Part shown: positions 25,054 through 34,636 of the stretch, one piece after another | Numbering within the stretch: the stretch's first letter is position 1 | Layout: the number at the start of each line of letters is the position of its first letter | NCBI GenBank assembly: GCA_946481025.1 | Contig: CAMLNA010000005.1 | Span: 17,531 to 81,530, forward strand | DNA from: an uncultured Rivibacter sp. | GTDB lineage: Bacteria; Pseudomonadota; Gammaproteobacteria; Burkholderiales; Burkholderiaceae | Direction of reading: 5' to 3' | Length of the DNA stretch: 64,000 nucleotides | Notes under the pieces: generated by a model | Databases searched by the model: none | Told to the model about the DNA's origin: nothing | Seen by the model: only the letters and a program-made list of their open reading frames with translations | Program-made: the position numbers and the translations under genes

Positions 25054-26607
25054 TCAGAGGTCACGGGTCCAGGTCTTGCCCTCGTCCGTCGAGCGCAGGA
25101 TCGATCCGCTGCGCAGGAAGGCCAGCAAGGCGCCGCTGCTGCGGTCGACCATGATCTCGCGCACGCCGGCCGGGTCGCCGCCCGGCGGGGTGCCGCTCAC
25201 AGCCCAGGTGCGGCCACCATCGCGACTGGCCATGAGCCCGTACTCGCCGGCGAAGACGCCTGGCTTGATCGGTGCCACGGCGTAGGCGGTCTTGCGGTCG
25301 GCAAAGGTGATGGCCTGGACGAACCGGCTGGTGTCCAGGTCCACCCAGCTACGGCCGCCGTCGGTGGACACGAGCGTGGTGCGCACGATCGTGACGGCCT
25401 GCATCACCAGCATGCCGTCGGACATCGCGGAAACGCTCAGCACCGACTGGCCGGTGGAGATGCGCTCGATCTTTTCGGTGTCGGCATCGACCACCTGGAA
25501 TACGCCATTGGGCATCATCACGCCCACGCGATTGCCGGTGGCCACCGCGGTGGCCCCCTGCCAGGGCACGTTGAGGGAACGCTCGTCGGCAAAGGTTCCG
25601 ATCTTGCGCCAGCCGCCGGCCAGTGCATCGCCGCTCACGAAGGCCGTCCATTCGGCCGCCTGGCGTGCCACCACCACCACCTTGCCGTTGGGCAGCGGCT
25701 CGGCGGCCGCGATGAGCCCCGGCGACGGAGACACGAGCGAAGTCCAGGTCTTTCCCTCGTCCGACGAATAGCGCAACAGCCCCTCTTCACCGGCGACCAG
25801 CAGGCCGCCTCGATAGGGCCGCACCGACTCAATGGCCTTCCAGGAACCGACGTCGAGTTCGCGCCAGGACTTTTCACTGCCCTTGCGCCACAGCAGCCTG
25901 CCCATCTTGCTGCCTGCATAGACATCACCGGTGCCGGCCACGCTCAGGCCGTACATCGCCGGCGCCAGCCGCTTGATCAGTGGGGCCAGCGCCACGCGGC
26001 GGGTCATGTGCGGCTCCAGCTCGAACGAATGCACCGACCGGCCGCGCGTCTGCTCGGCAAGGGCGGGGAACAGGCTCTCGAAAGTGGCCGTCAACTCGGC
26101 GTCGGGCGGTACGTAGCCCACGTTGAAGCGCGTGCCCTCCAGCGGCTGCACCAGCACGGTTCCCAGCAGCGACACCTCGCCGGGGCGAACCTCGAACGAG
26201 CTGAGCATCGAGCCGATCGGAAAGGTGTAGGTGGCATTGCCCGACGAGCCCACCGCGTCCTTCACCGTGTAGCGCCCGGGCGCGACCATGCCGCTGAAGA
26301 CGGCCGTCGAGCGGGTCGTGGCGCGCGTGCGCGACAGCAGCAGGATCTCCGGCTGCGGCGCCTGTGCCGCGCCCGGCTCCACCACACGCCGGAGCTGGAG
26401 GGACGAGAGCGTTTCGGCCGGATCCCACTCGGTGCGGCTGTTCGTGATGAGCTTCAGCACCACCGCGCCTTCCTGTCCGGTGAGCTTGCGCTCCACCGCG
26501 ATGGGTGCCACGGGCGTGGCACACGCGGCCAGCATTCCGACCATGACGGCACAGGCCGTCGCACGCGCTGCACGCAAAGCGGCAGCGAACTTCCAGGTGT
26601 TCACCAT
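25054..26607 (-). CDS. Predicted lipoprotein with BNR/Ycf48-like beta-propeller
   Basis: 517 residues behind a very strong GAGGAGGAGG. The signal peptide ends in a lipobox with C29 (GMLAAC). After an N-terminal beta domain of about 170 residues, the C-terminal 330 residues contain repeated D-x-G-x-(T/S)-W motifs (SSDEGKTWTSL, STDGGRSWVDL, SRDGGRTWAVS, STDEGKTWTRD), Asp-box repeats of sialidase-like propellers. Similar Ycf48-type propellers help assembly or act as surface receptors. No specific activity can be assigned. It converges with the HAF gene, 26 bp between stops. Confidence 0.75.
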   Translation of the reverse strand: MVNTWKFAAALRAARATACAVMVGMLAACATPVAPIAVERKLTGQEGAVVLKLITNSRTEWDPAETLSSLQLRRVVEPGAAQAPQPEILLLSRTRATTRSTAVFSGMVAPGRYTVKDAVGSSGNATYTFPIGSMLSSFEVRPGEVSLLGTVLVQPLEGTRFNVGYVPPDAELTATFESLFPALAEQTRGRSVHSFELEPHMTRRVALAPLIKRLAPAMYGLSVAGTGDVYAGSKMGRLLWRKGSEKSWRELDVGSWKAIESVRPYRGGLLVAGEEGLLRYSSDEGKTWTSLVSPSPGLIAAAEPLPNGKVVVVARQAAEWTAFVSGDALAGGWRKIGTFADERSLNVPWQGATAVATGNRVGVMMPNGVFQVVDADTEKIERISTGQSVLSVSAMSDGMLVMQAVTIVRTTLVSTDGGRSWVDLDTSRFVQAITFADRKTAYAVAPIKPGVFAGEYGLMASRDGGRTWAVSGTPPGGDPAGVREIMVDRSSGALLAFLRSGSILRSTDEGKTWTRDL

Positions 26608-26691
26608 TGCAAGCCCTCCTCCTCGTATCTCGATTCCTTGCAGCGGCAGACCGGCCCTGCCGCTTCTGCGCCTGCCGTTCTGCGCCTGCCG

Positions 26692-27771
26692 CTAGCTGAA
26701 CAAACGCCGCGCCACCGGCGAGCCGGCCGCCAGGTCACGTTCGGCGAGCGCGGCGTACAGCTGCTCCAGCTCCTGCCCGATGGCGGTGAACGACTGCGGA
26801 TGCAAGGGTTGCCCGCCGTCGTCGTAGAGGTCGGCATCGAGCGCGAGCCGCAGCGCCTCGCCGGCTGCGCACCAGGCCTGGAAGGGCCCGCCGGAAGGCG
26901 CGGTCTGCGGCACGTCGAAAGCCAGCGTCAGCTCGCGCACCGCGGCCTGGGCCGGGTCATCGGCAAAGGCAGCCTGTGCATCGAATTGCAGGCTCAGCAC
27001 CGGCGGCGCGCCCTCTTCCGGCGCGGGCAATACCAGGCGGCCGGGGATCACGCCGGGCACGAAGCCATGGCGCGCCGCATGCTGCTGCACATAACCCAGC
27101 GACCAGGCCGCCCCCTTGGCCCGCAGACGCAGCGCGAGCTGAGCATCGTGCTGGCTGGCGAACGCGTCGAGCTCGCGTGCCCGGGCCACGATGTCGAGCA
27201 TGTCGGGAAAGTCGGGCATCGCGCCGATGGCATCGGCAAAGGCCTGCACCTTCTGCACGAACTCGGAATACTCGATCTCGTTGAGCGGCCCCAGCCGGTT
27301 GGCCATCTGCACGCCGGCCTGGAACTCGCCATAACTGCGCCCCAGGGTCGGCTGCTCCCATTCCCCGGTCTCGGTGCTCAGGCCCTCGACGAGAAAGGGC
27401 TTGCTGCCGGCACGGCGCGACGGCGGCAGGTGCAGCAACGCGGTCTCTGCGCTGACGGGCGCTTCGATGGTGAGGGGCGCGATGGCGTCGATCAGTGCGT
27501 CGAGCCGTGCGGTGCCGCGCCTGACCACGAGCGGCGGATCCACGCGCTCGGGCTGCGCAGGGGCGCCCGCCGCCGCGGCGGGTTCGGCAGGGGCCGGCGA
27601 CCCGGCCGCCGCATCGCCGAACACCGGCTCGCGCGCCTCTGCCGGGGGCCCGGCTTCAGGTTTGGGCAGCGCCCTCACGCCGGCCCGGCGCGTCTGCCAG
27701 GCGTTGTGCGCCACCACCGCGGCCAGCACGAGCCCGCCCAGCACCGCCAGCCACAGTTGCAGTGAACTCAT
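26692..27771 (-). CDS. zipA: Cell-division protein ZipA
   Basis: 359 residues: a single N-terminal membrane helix (about 4-22), a Pro/Ala-rich spacer (about 35-75), then the C-terminal ZipA FtsZ-binding domain (about 215-345). ZipA tethers FtsZ to the inner membrane. It starts just 5 bp after the smc stop, as in other betaproteobacteria, so smc-zipA is an operon. Compared with E. coli ZipA the spacer is short and lacks a long Gln-rich region. The identification rests on the gene order plus the domain layout. Confidence 0.85.
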   Translation of the reverse strand: MSSLQLWLAVLGGLVLAAVVAHNAWQTRRAGVRALPKPEAGPPAEAREPVFGDAAAGSPAPAEPAAAAGAPAQPERVDPPLVVRRGTARLDALIDAIAPLTIEAPVSAETALLHLPPSRRAGSKPFLVEGLSTETGEWEQPTLGRSYGEFQAGVQMANRLGPLNEIEYSEFVQKVQAFADAIGAMPDFPDMLDIVARARELDAFASQHDAQLALRLRAKGAAWSLGYVQQHAARHGFVPGVIPGRLVLPAPEEGAPPVLSLQFDAQAAFADDPAQAAVRELTLAFDVPQTAPSGGPFQAWCAAGEALRLALDADLYDDGGQPLHPQSFTAIGQELEQLYAALAERDLAAGSPVARRLFS

Positions 27772-27776
27772 GCGCC

Positions 27777-30700
27777 TCAGGCCGCCTCGGCCATGCCGAT
27801 CGCGGCTTCCATGTCGACCGCCACGATGCGCGACACGCCTTGCTCCTGCATGGTCACGCCGATCAGCTGCTCGGCCATTTCCATCGCGATCTTGTTGTGG
27901 CTGATGAACAGGAACTGCGTGTTGCTCGACATGCTCTTCACCAGCTTGGCATAGCGCTCGGTGTTGGCGTCGTCCAGCGGCGCGTCCACCTCGTCGAGCA
28001 GGCAGAACGGCGCCGGGTTCAGCTGGAAGATCGCGAACACCAGCGCGATCGCGGTGAGCGCCTTCTCGCCGCCCGACAGCAGGTGGATGGTGCTGTTCTT
28101 CTTGCCCGGCGGCTGCGCCATCACCTGCACGCCGGCGTCGAGGATCTCGTCTCCCGTCATCACCAGCCTGGCCTGGCCGCCGCCGAAAAGGCTGGGGAAC
28201 ATGCGGCCGAAGTGCTCGTTGACGGTGTTGAAGGTCGAGCCCAGCAGGTCGCGGGTTTCGAGGTCGATCTTCTGGATGGCGCCTTCGAGCGTGCTCATCG
28301 CGTCCAGCAGGTCGGCCGACTGCGCGTCGAGGAAGGTCTTGCGCTCCCGCGCCGAGGTGAGTTCGTCGAGCGCCGCCAGGTTCACCGCGCCCAGTGCGTT
28401 GATGTCGCGGTTGATGCGGTCGATCTCGCTTTGCAAGCCGTAGAGCTTGACGCTGCCATCCTCGATGGACTTCGCCAGCGCTTCAAGGTCGACCTGCGCT
28501 GCGGTGAGCTGCTCGAGGAACTGCGCCCCGCCCAGCTGCGCCGCCTGTTCCTCGAGCTGCAGCTTGGTGATGCGCTCGCGCAGCGGGTCGAGGCTGCGCT
28601 CGAATTCGAGCCGCTGCTCGTCGGCGCGGCGCAGCTGCGCGGACAGGTCGTCGTACTGGCTGCGCTGCGCCGCCAGCGCGCTTTCGCGTTCGAGCTTCAG
28701 CGCCAGCGCTTCCTGCAGGCCCGCCTGCGCCGCCTGGTCGTTGAACTGCGCCAGCTCGTCCTGCAGCTGCGCGGCCGACTGCTCGTTGGCCGCGATCATC
28801 TGCACTGCCTGCTCGATGGAGCGCTGCAGCTCGCCGCGGCGCGCGGCCAGGGCGCGGGCGGAGAACTGCGCCTCCTGTGCCTGGCGCTCCAGCGAACGCA
28901 GCTGCTCGCGCGCGTCGTTCAGGCGGCGCTCGGCGGCGATCACCGCCTCGTCGAGTTCGGCGTGGCGCTCCTGCTCGTTGGCCAGCTGCATGTCGAGCTC
29001 CTCGAAGCGCGCCTCACCCGTGACCCGGCGCTCCTGCAGCTCCTCGATGCCGGCGTCGATCTCGGCCAGCTCGCTTTCGATCTGCCCGCGGCGCTGGCTG
29101 GTCTGCTCGGCCAGCTGCGACAGCCGCAGCGTCTCGACCTGCAGCTGGTGCGTGCGCGTCTGGCCTTCAGCCGTCTCGCGCCGCGCCGTCACCAGGCGCT
29201 GCGAGGCTTCGGTGTAGGCGGCTTCGGCGCGCACCAGCGCGCTGCGCGCCTCCTCGACGATGAGCGACTGGGCGCGCGTCTGCTTCTCGAGGTTTTCGAT
29301 CTCCTGCGCACGGGCCAGCATGCCGGCCTGCTCGGAATCGGGCGCGTAGAAGGCCACCGCGAATTGCGACACCGCATGCCCGGCTTTCGTCATGATGACT
29401 TCGCCGTGGGTGAGCTTGCCGCGGTTGGCCAGGGCTTCGTCGAGCGAGCCGGCGGTATAGACGCCCTCGAGCCAGTCGTTGAGCAGTGCCTGCAGGCCGT
29501 TGTCGTTCAGGCGCAGCAGGTCCGAAAGCCGGGGCAGCGTCTGGTGGGTGTTGGCAATGGCGCCCACAGGCGGCGTGTAGAAGGCCAGCTTGGCGGGAGG
29601 CGCGTCGTTCTCGAAGGCGCGCACGGTCTCGACCCGGCCCACCTCGAGCGCATTGAGCCGCTCGCGCAGGGCCGCCTCCAGGGCGGTTTCCCAGCCGGTC
29701 TCGATGTGGACCCTGGTCCACAGCCCGGCCAGCCCGTCGAGGCCGTGCTTGGCGAGCCACGGCTTGAGCTTGCCTTCGGTCTGCACCTTCTCCTGCAGCG
29801 CACGCAGCGCCTCCAGGCGCGCGTTGAGGTCGGCCTGTCGCGCCGCCTCGGCATTGACCTGCTCCTGGCGCGCGCGGCGATCTTCGTCGAGGGCGGGCAC
29901 CTGCTCGGTCAGCTCGTGCAGCCGCGCCTCGGCCACCGCCTGCGCCTCCTCGAGCCCGGCGAGCTGGTGCTTCATCTCGGCCAGCCGCGCCTCGTCCGGC
30001 ACGGCCAGGCCCTGGCGTTCGCCGGCCAGGCGCTCGCGGCGCTGCGTGAGGGCGCGGTTCTGCTCGTCGATGTTGCGCGACTCGGCGGCCAGCAGCTGGA
30101 TCTGCTGCTGCACCTGCGCCACGTGGCCGCGCTGCTCGTTGCTCCTGGCCTGGGCCGCGCGCACCGCGTCTTCATGGCCGGGCAAGGCGCCCGACTGCTC
30201 TTCGGCCTGCGCGGCCAGCACCTCGGCCTGCTCTTCGGCGGCGGCGATCTGCTCGGCGATGTGCTCCAGCTCGTCGGCCCCCTGCTGGCGGCGCTCGTCC
30301 CACTGCTGGTTCTGCGTCTTCAGTTCGGCCAGGCGGGTTTCCACCCGCGCGCGGCCTTCGACCACATAGCGGATGCGCTCTTCGAGGCGGCTCACCTCGA
30401 GTGCCGCCTCGGCGAGCGACCCCTGCGCGGTGTGCAGCGCATCGCTGGCTTCGTAGTGGGCCTGGCGCACGTGCTCGAGTTCGGCCTCCACGTGGCGCAG
30501 CTCGGCCATGCGCGCCTCCAGCGCGTTGGTGGCTTCGAGCACCGCCTTCTTGACGCGCTCCTCCTCGCCGGCCGCGTCGCGATGCTTCAGGAACCACAGC
30601 TGGTGCAGCTTCAGCGTGCCCTGCTCCTGCAGGCCACGGTACTGCGTGGCGACCTCGGCCTGCTTCTCCAGCTTGTCGAGGTTGTTGTTCAGCTCGCGCA

Positions 30701-31292
30701 GGATGTCTTCGACCCGCGTGAGGTTCTCGCGCGTGTCCTTCAGGCGGTTTTCCGTCTCGCGGCGGCGTTCCTTGTACTTGGACACGCCGGCGGCCTCTTC
30801 GAGGAACAGGCGCAGCTCCTCGGGCTTCGATTCGATGATCCGGCTGATCGTGCCCTGGCCGATGATGGCGTAGGCGCGGGGGCCCAGGCCGGTGCCCAGG
30901 AAGACATCCTGCACGTCGCGGCGACGCACCGGCTGGTTGTTGATGTAGTAGCTGGAGGTGCCGTCACGGGTGAGCACGCGCTTGACGGCGATCTCGGCGT
31001 ACTGGTTCCACTGCCCCCCGGCGCGCGCGTCTTCGTTGCTGAACACCAGCTCCACGCTGGAGCGGCTGGCCGGCTTGCGGCTGCCCGAGCCGTTGAAGAT
31101 CACGTCCTGCATCGACTCGCCGCGCAGCTCGGACGCCTTGGACTCCCCCAGCACCCAGCGCACCGCGTCCATGATGTTGGACTTGCCGCAGCCGTTGGGC
31201 CCTACGACGCCGACGAGCTGGCCGGGAAGCTGGAAATTGGTGGGTTCGGCAAACGACTTGAAGCCGGAGAGCTTGATGGAGTTCAGGCGCAT
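27777..31292 (-). CDS. smc: Chromosome segregation ATPase SMC
   Basis: 1171 residues, full length. Walker A is GPNGCGKSN at 31-39. Two long coiled-coil arms flank a hinge in the middle (about 500-650). The C-terminal head has the signature LSGGE at 1072-1076 and Walker B with D1100 (CLLDEVDAPLDDAN). It forms the condensin ring that organises and segregates the chromosome with ScpA/ScpB. zipA follows immediately. The 5' leader holds a hairpin followed by a T-tract on the coding strand (see the separate entry). Confidence 0.97.
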   Translation of the reverse strand: MRLNSIKLSGFKSFAEPTNFQLPGQLVGVVGPNGCGKSNIMDAVRWVLGESKASELRGESMQDVIFNGSGSRKPASRSSVELVFSNEDARAGGQWNQYAEIAVKRVLTRDGTSSYYINNQPVRRRDVQDVFLGTGLGPRAYAIIGQGTISRIIESKPEELRLFLEEAAGVSKYKERRRETENRLKDTRENLTRVEDILRELNNNLDKLEKQAEVATQYRGLQEQGTLKLHQLWFLKHRDAAGEEERVKKAVLEATNALEARMAELRHVEAELEHVRQAHYEASDALHTAQGSLAEAALEVSRLEERIRYVVEGRARVETRLAELKTQNQQWDERRQQGADELEHIAEQIAAAEEQAEVLAAQAEEQSGALPGHEDAVRAAQARSNEQRGHVAQVQQQIQLLAAESRNIDEQNRALTQRRERLAGERQGLAVPDEARLAEMKHQLAGLEEAQAVAEARLHELTEQVPALDEDRRARQEQVNAEAARQADLNARLEALRALQEKVQTEGKLKPWLAKHGLDGLAGLWTRVHIETGWETALEAALRERLNALEVGRVETVRAFENDAPPAKLAFYTPPVGAIANTHQTLPRLSDLLRLNDNGLQALLNDWLEGVYTAGSLDEALANRGKLTHGEVIMTKAGHAVSQFAVAFYAPDSEQAGMLARAQEIENLEKQTRAQSLIVEEARSALVRAEAAYTEASQRLVTARRETAEGQTRTHQLQVETLRLSQLAEQTSQRRGQIESELAEIDAGIEELQERRVTGEARFEELDMQLANEQERHAELDEAVIAAERRLNDAREQLRSLERQAQEAQFSARALAARRGELQRSIEQAVQMIAANEQSAAQLQDELAQFNDQAAQAGLQEALALKLERESALAAQRSQYDDLSAQLRRADEQRLEFERSLDPLRERITKLQLEEQAAQLGGAQFLEQLTAAQVDLEALAKSIEDGSVKLYGLQSEIDRINRDINALGAVNLAALDELTSARERKTFLDAQSADLLDAMSTLEGAIQKIDLETRDLLGSTFNTVNEHFGRMFPSLFGGGQARLVMTGDEILDAGVQVMAQPPGKKNSTIHLLSGGEKALTAIALVFAIFQLNPAPFCLLDEVDAPLDDANTERYAKLVKSMSSNTQFLFISHNKIAMEMAEQLIGVTMQEQGVSRIVAVDMEAAIGMAEAA

Positions 31293-31342
31293 GCTGGCGG
31301 CTCGTCGCGGCAGCCTGGGCGGCGCCGCTAACCCGTTGATCT

Positions 31343-31369
31343 AAAAGAAAAAACCTGCAGAGCTGCAGG
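31343..31369 (-). terminator. Intrinsic-terminator-like hairpin in the smc 5' region
   Basis: On the minus strand CCTGCA-GCTC-TGCAGG is followed directly by TTTTTTCTTTT, the form of a Rho-independent terminator. It lies 51-77 bases upstream of the smc start. No minus-strand gene exists upstream for it to end. It could be an attenuator in the smc leader, stop antisense transcription coming from queF, or end a small RNA. Confidence 0.55.
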
Positions 31370-31458
31370 GCGGAAAGCGGGCCGGATGATACCATCGCGC
31401 CCTCCCCCGAACTGTTTGCAAACGCACCCGCGCCCCCCGGCTTCGGTGCCTGTCATCC

Positions 31459-31935
31459 ATGGCCAAGTCCACCTCCAGAACCCCTGCCCCGAAACAGCGC
31501 GAAATGCCGGTCAATCCGCCGACCGCGCCCTCGAAGGAACTGCACGTCTTCCCCAACCCGAGCCCCAGGCGGGATTACGTCATCCAGTTCCAGATCCCCG
31601 AGTTCACCTGCCACTGCCCGCTGACCGGCCAGCCCGACTTCGCGCATTTCACGATCGACTGCATCGCCGACAAGCTGTGCATCGAACTCAAGAGCCTGAA
31701 GATGTACATGTGGAGCTACCGCAACGAAGGCGCGTTCCACGAGAAGGTCACCAACGACATCCTCGACGACATCGTGAAGGCCATCGAGCCGCGCTTCGTG
31801 CGCATCACGGCCAAGTGGTACGTGCGCGGAGGCATCTACACCAACGTGGTGGTCGAGCACCGCAAGAAGGGCTGGAAGCCGCAGCCCGTGGTCACGCTGC
31901 CGGCGCACGCCGCCGAAAGCGGGCTCCAGGGCTGA
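31459..31935 (+). CDS. queF: NADPH-dependent 7-cyano-7-deazaguanine reductase QueF
   Basis: 158 residues, the short unimodal QueF form. The catalytic Cys is C51 (or C53) in [14 protein letters not shown] with D60 behind it, and the QueF motif [16 protein letters not shown] binds substrate. It reduces preQ0 to preQ1 for queuosine in tRNA. Other queuosine genes are absent here. A SET-domain gene begins 4 bases after the stop, suggesting co-transcription. Confidence 0.95.
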   Translation: MAKSTSRTPAPKQREMPVNPPTAPSKELHVFPNPSPRRDYVIQFQIPEFTCHCPLTGQPDFAHFTIDCIADKLCIELKSLKMYMWSYRNEGAFHEKVTNDILDDIVKAIEPRFVRITAKWYVRGGIYTNVVVEHRKKGWKPQPVVTLPAHAAESGLQG

Positions 31936-31939
31936 CCGC

Positions 31940-32368
31940 ATGGCCGCCCTCGCCGGCAACCCCAGCTACCAGAAGTTCGCGGTGACGGTGCGCCGCAGCC
32001 CGATCGACGGCTTCGGCGTGTTTGCCGCCGAACCCATTCCACCGCGGCTGAAGATCGGCGAGATCCGCGGCGAGTCGATCTCCGTGGCCGAGGCACGCCG
32101 CCGCGCCGACGGGCAGGAGCGCATCATGATCGTCGAGGTGTCGCACAAGCGCGCCATCGACGCATCGAAGTCCACCGATCCGATGCGCTTCACCAACCAC
32201 TCCTGCGCGCCGAATGCACGCCTCGCCATCCGCGACGGGCGCATCGAGTTCTATGCGCACCGCGCCATCGCCGTGGGCGAGGAGATCACGGTGAACTACG
32301 GCGAAACGCACCACGAAGGCCGGCTCACCTGCCGCTGCGGCGCGCCGGGCTGCATCGGCAAGCTCTGA
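31940..32368 (+). CDS. SET-domain protein (putative lysine methyltransferase)
   Basis: 142 residues covering a compact SET domain. GFGVFAAEPI is the N-SET start, RFTNHSCAPNAR (N86-H87-S88-C89) is the AdoMet-binding pseudoknot, EEITVNYG gives the catalytic Tyr Y120, and CRCGAPGC (C131, C133, C138) is a post-SET zinc-binding tail. SET enzymes methylate protein lysines. Bacterial substrates are mostly unknown. It is 4 bp from queF, so it belongs to the same transcript. Small bacterial SET proteins of this shape are scattered and of eukaryotic-like fold. Confidence 0.87.
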   Translation: MAALAGNPSYQKFAVTVRRSPIDGFGVFAAEPIPPRLKIGEIRGESISVAEARRRADGQERIMIVEVSHKRAIDASKSTDPMRFTNHSCAPNARLAIRDGRIEFYAHRAIAVGEEITVNYGETHHEGRLTCRCGAPGCIGKL

Positions 32369-32413
32369 CGGGGCCGCCGCCCGCACGGGCAAGCGGATTG
32401 CCAGTGCCTGGGC

Positions 32414-33409
32414 ATGATCCGCATCGGCATTTCCGGCTGGCGCTACGCGCCATGGCGCGGCGTGTTCTATCCCAAGGGGCTGCGCCAGGACGACGAACTC
32501 GCGTTCGCGTCGCGCGCGCTCGGCAGCATCGAGATCAACGGCTCGTTCTATTCGCTGCAGCGCCCTGCGCTGTACCGGCACTGGCACGACCAGACGCCCG
32601 ACGACTTCATCTTTGCGGTCAAGGCGCCGCGCTACATCACCCACGTGCGCCGGCTGAAGGACGTCGAAACCCCGCTGGCCAACTTCATGGCCAGCGGGGT
32701 GCTGGCCTTGAACGCCAAGCTCGGCCCGATGCTGTGGCAGTTCCCGCCGAACTTCCGTTTCAACCCGGACCTCTTCGAGCCCTTCCTGGCCATGCTGCCG
32801 CACGACACCGAGGCGGCCCTGGACATCGCCCGCGGGCATGCCCCTTTCATGCGCGAACGCTCGTGGCTCGAGATCGACCGCAGGCGACCGCTGCGGCATG
32901 CGGTCGAGATCCGGCATGAAAGCTTCCTGGACGAGGCCTTCGTGCGCCTGCTGCGCCGCTATCGCGTGGCGCTGGTGGTGGCCGACACGGCCGGCAAGTG
33001 GCCCTACAAGGAAGACGTGGCGGCCGACTTCGTGTACCTGCGGCTGCACGGCGACAAGGAGATCTACGCCAGCGGCTACAGCGCAGCCGCACTGGAGCGC
33101 TGGGCCGGGCGCATCCGCGCCTGGAGCGAGGGCGCGCAGCCCGAAGATGCGCAGCTCATTGCCGAGCGGCCGCCTCCCGCGCGCAGGCACCGTCACGTGT
33201 TCTGCTACTTCGACAACGACATCAAGGTCAAGGCACCATTCGACGCGGCCAACCTGGCCGGGTTGCTGGGCGTGCCGCATGCGCTCGACGCACAGGGGCA
33301 GTTCCAGGTCGGGCTGCCTGCGCCGCCGCCGCGAGAGCCGGTCCGCCGCCGGGCAACGCCGCCGAAATCCGACCTGAAACAAGGCGGAGGCGCCGCACAT
33401 GCCCGCTGA
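32414..33409 (+). CDS. DUF72 (YecE-like) family protein
   Basis: 331 residues with the DUF72 TIM-barrel pattern: IRIGISGWRYAPWRGVFYPKG, EINGSFYSLQRP, FAVKAPRYITH and LWQFPPNFRF, then FVYLRLHG. DUF72 proteins resemble sugar-isomerase-type barrels, but no function is established. The last 30 residues form a basic Pro-rich tail. A -10-like GATAAT overlaps its stop codon and probably drives dapC. Confidence 0.85.
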   Translation: MIRIGISGWRYAPWRGVFYPKGLRQDDELAFASRALGSIEINGSFYSLQRPALYRHWHDQTPDDFIFAVKAPRYITHVRRLKDVETPLANFMASGVLALNAKLGPMLWQFPPNFRFNPDLFEPFLAMLPHDTEAALDIARGHAPFMRERSWLEIDRRRPLRHAVEIRHESFLDEAFVRLLRRYRVALVVADTAGKWPYKEDVAADFVYLRLHGDKEIYASGYSAAALERWAGRIRAWSEGAQPEDAQLIAERPPPARRHRHVFCYFDNDIKVKAPFDAANLAGLLGVPHALDAQGQFQVGLPAPPPREPVRRRATPPKSDLKQGGGAAHAR

Positions 33410-33420
33410 TAATCGGGCCC

Positions 33421-34623
33421 ATGAATCCCCTGCTCTCCCGCCTGCAACCCTACCCCTTCGAACGGCTGCGCGAGTTGACGCGCGGTGTCACGCCCAACCC
33501 GCAGTACCGCGCCATCAGCCTGGGCATCGGCGAACCCAAGCATCCGACGCCCGCGTTCGTTCGTGAGGCGCTGAGCGCTGCGCTCGACGGGCTGGCGAGC
33601 TACCCGGCCACCGCCGGTGAACCGGCCCTGCGCGAAGCCTGCGCCGGCTGGGTGCAGCGGCGCTACGGCATCGCGCTCGACGCGGCCACGCAGGTGCTGC
33701 CGGTGAACGGCTCGCGCGAGGCGCTGTTCGCGCTGGCGCAGACGGTGATCGACCCCACGCGACCGGGCGCCACGGTGGTCTGCCCCAACCCGTTCTATCA
33801 AATCTACGAGGGCGCCGCGCTGCTGGCCGGCGCGCAGACGGCCTTTGCCAACAGCGACCCGGCCCGCAACTTCGCGGCCGACTGGTCGGCCATCGACGAG
33901 GCCACCTGGTCGCGCACCCAGCTCGTCTACGTGTGCTCGCCCGGCAACCCGACCGGCGCGGTGATGCCCCTGGCCGAATGGGAAAGGCTGTTCGAGCTGA
34001 GCGACCGCCACGGCTTCGTGATCGCCTCGGACGAGTGCTACTCGGAGATCTATTTCCGCGACGAACCGCCGCTCGGCGGGCTCGAGGCAGCCGCCAGGCT
34101 CGGACGCAGCGACTTCCGCCGGCTCATCGCGCTCACCAGCCTGTCGAAGCGCTCCAACGTGCCGGGCCTGCGGTCGGGTTTCGTGGCGGGCGACGCCAGC
34201 CTGCTCAAGGCCTTCCTGCTCTACCGCACCTACCACGGCAGCGCCATGAGTCCGGCGGTGCAGCGGGCCAGCGTTGCAGCCTGGAACGACGAAGAGCACG
34301 TGGTGGCCAACCGCGAGCTGTACCGCCGCAAGTTCGGCAAGGTCACGCCGATGCTGGCCGAAGCGATGGAGGTGGCGCTGCCCGATGCGAGCTTCTACCT
34401 GTGGGCCAAGGTGCCGGACCGCCTGTGGGGTGCATCCGACACGACCTTCGCCCGCGAACTGCTCGCTCAATACAATGTCGCGGTACTTCCTGGCAGCTAT
34501 CTCGCACGCGAAGCGCACGGCGTCAACCCAGGCGCCGGCCGCATCCGCATGGCGCTGGTGGCAGGCGTGGACGAATGCGTCGAAGCCGCCGAGCGCATCG
34601 TCTCCTTCATCCGATCCAACTGA
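33421..34623 (+). CDS. dapC: Succinyldiaminopimelate transaminase DapC
   Basis: 400 residues, a class I PLP aminotransferase. The Schiff-base lysine is K243 in [11 protein letters not shown], and SPGNPTGAV and [11 protein letters not shown] contribute cofactor contacts. It transfers an amino group to N-succinyl-2-amino-6-oxopimelate in lysine/meso-DAP synthesis. dapD starts 13 bp downstream and dapE two genes later, which fixes the identity among similar aminotransferases. The ATG has no Shine-Dalgarno sequence. GATAAT ends 7 bases before it, suggesting a leaderless transcript. Confidence 0.93.
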   Translation: MNPLLSRLQPYPFERLRELTRGVTPNPQYRAISLGIGEPKHPTPAFVREALSAALDGLASYPATAGEPALREACAGWVQRRYGIALDAATQVLPVNGSREALFALAQTVIDPTRPGATVVCPNPFYQIYEGAALLAGAQTAFANSDPARNFAADWSAIDEATWSRTQLVYVCSPGNPTGAVMPLAEWERLFELSDRHGFVIASDECYSEIYFRDEPPLGGLEAAARLGRSDFRRLIALTSLSKRSNVPGLRSGFVAGDASLLKAFLLYRTYHGSAMSPAVQRASVAAWNDEEHVVANRELYRRKFGKVTPMLAEAMEVALPDASFYLWAKVPDRLWGASDTTFARELLAQYNVAVLPGSYLAREAHGVNPGAGRIRMALVAGVDECVEAAERIVSFIRSN

Positions 34624-34636
34624 ACCGAGCAGCACC

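Noticed and set aside
27762..31331. 1189-residue open frame antisense to smc
   Set aside because: It mirrors the smc codons, is extremely rich in Leu, Arg and Val with no domain I recognise, and smc on the other strand is certain.
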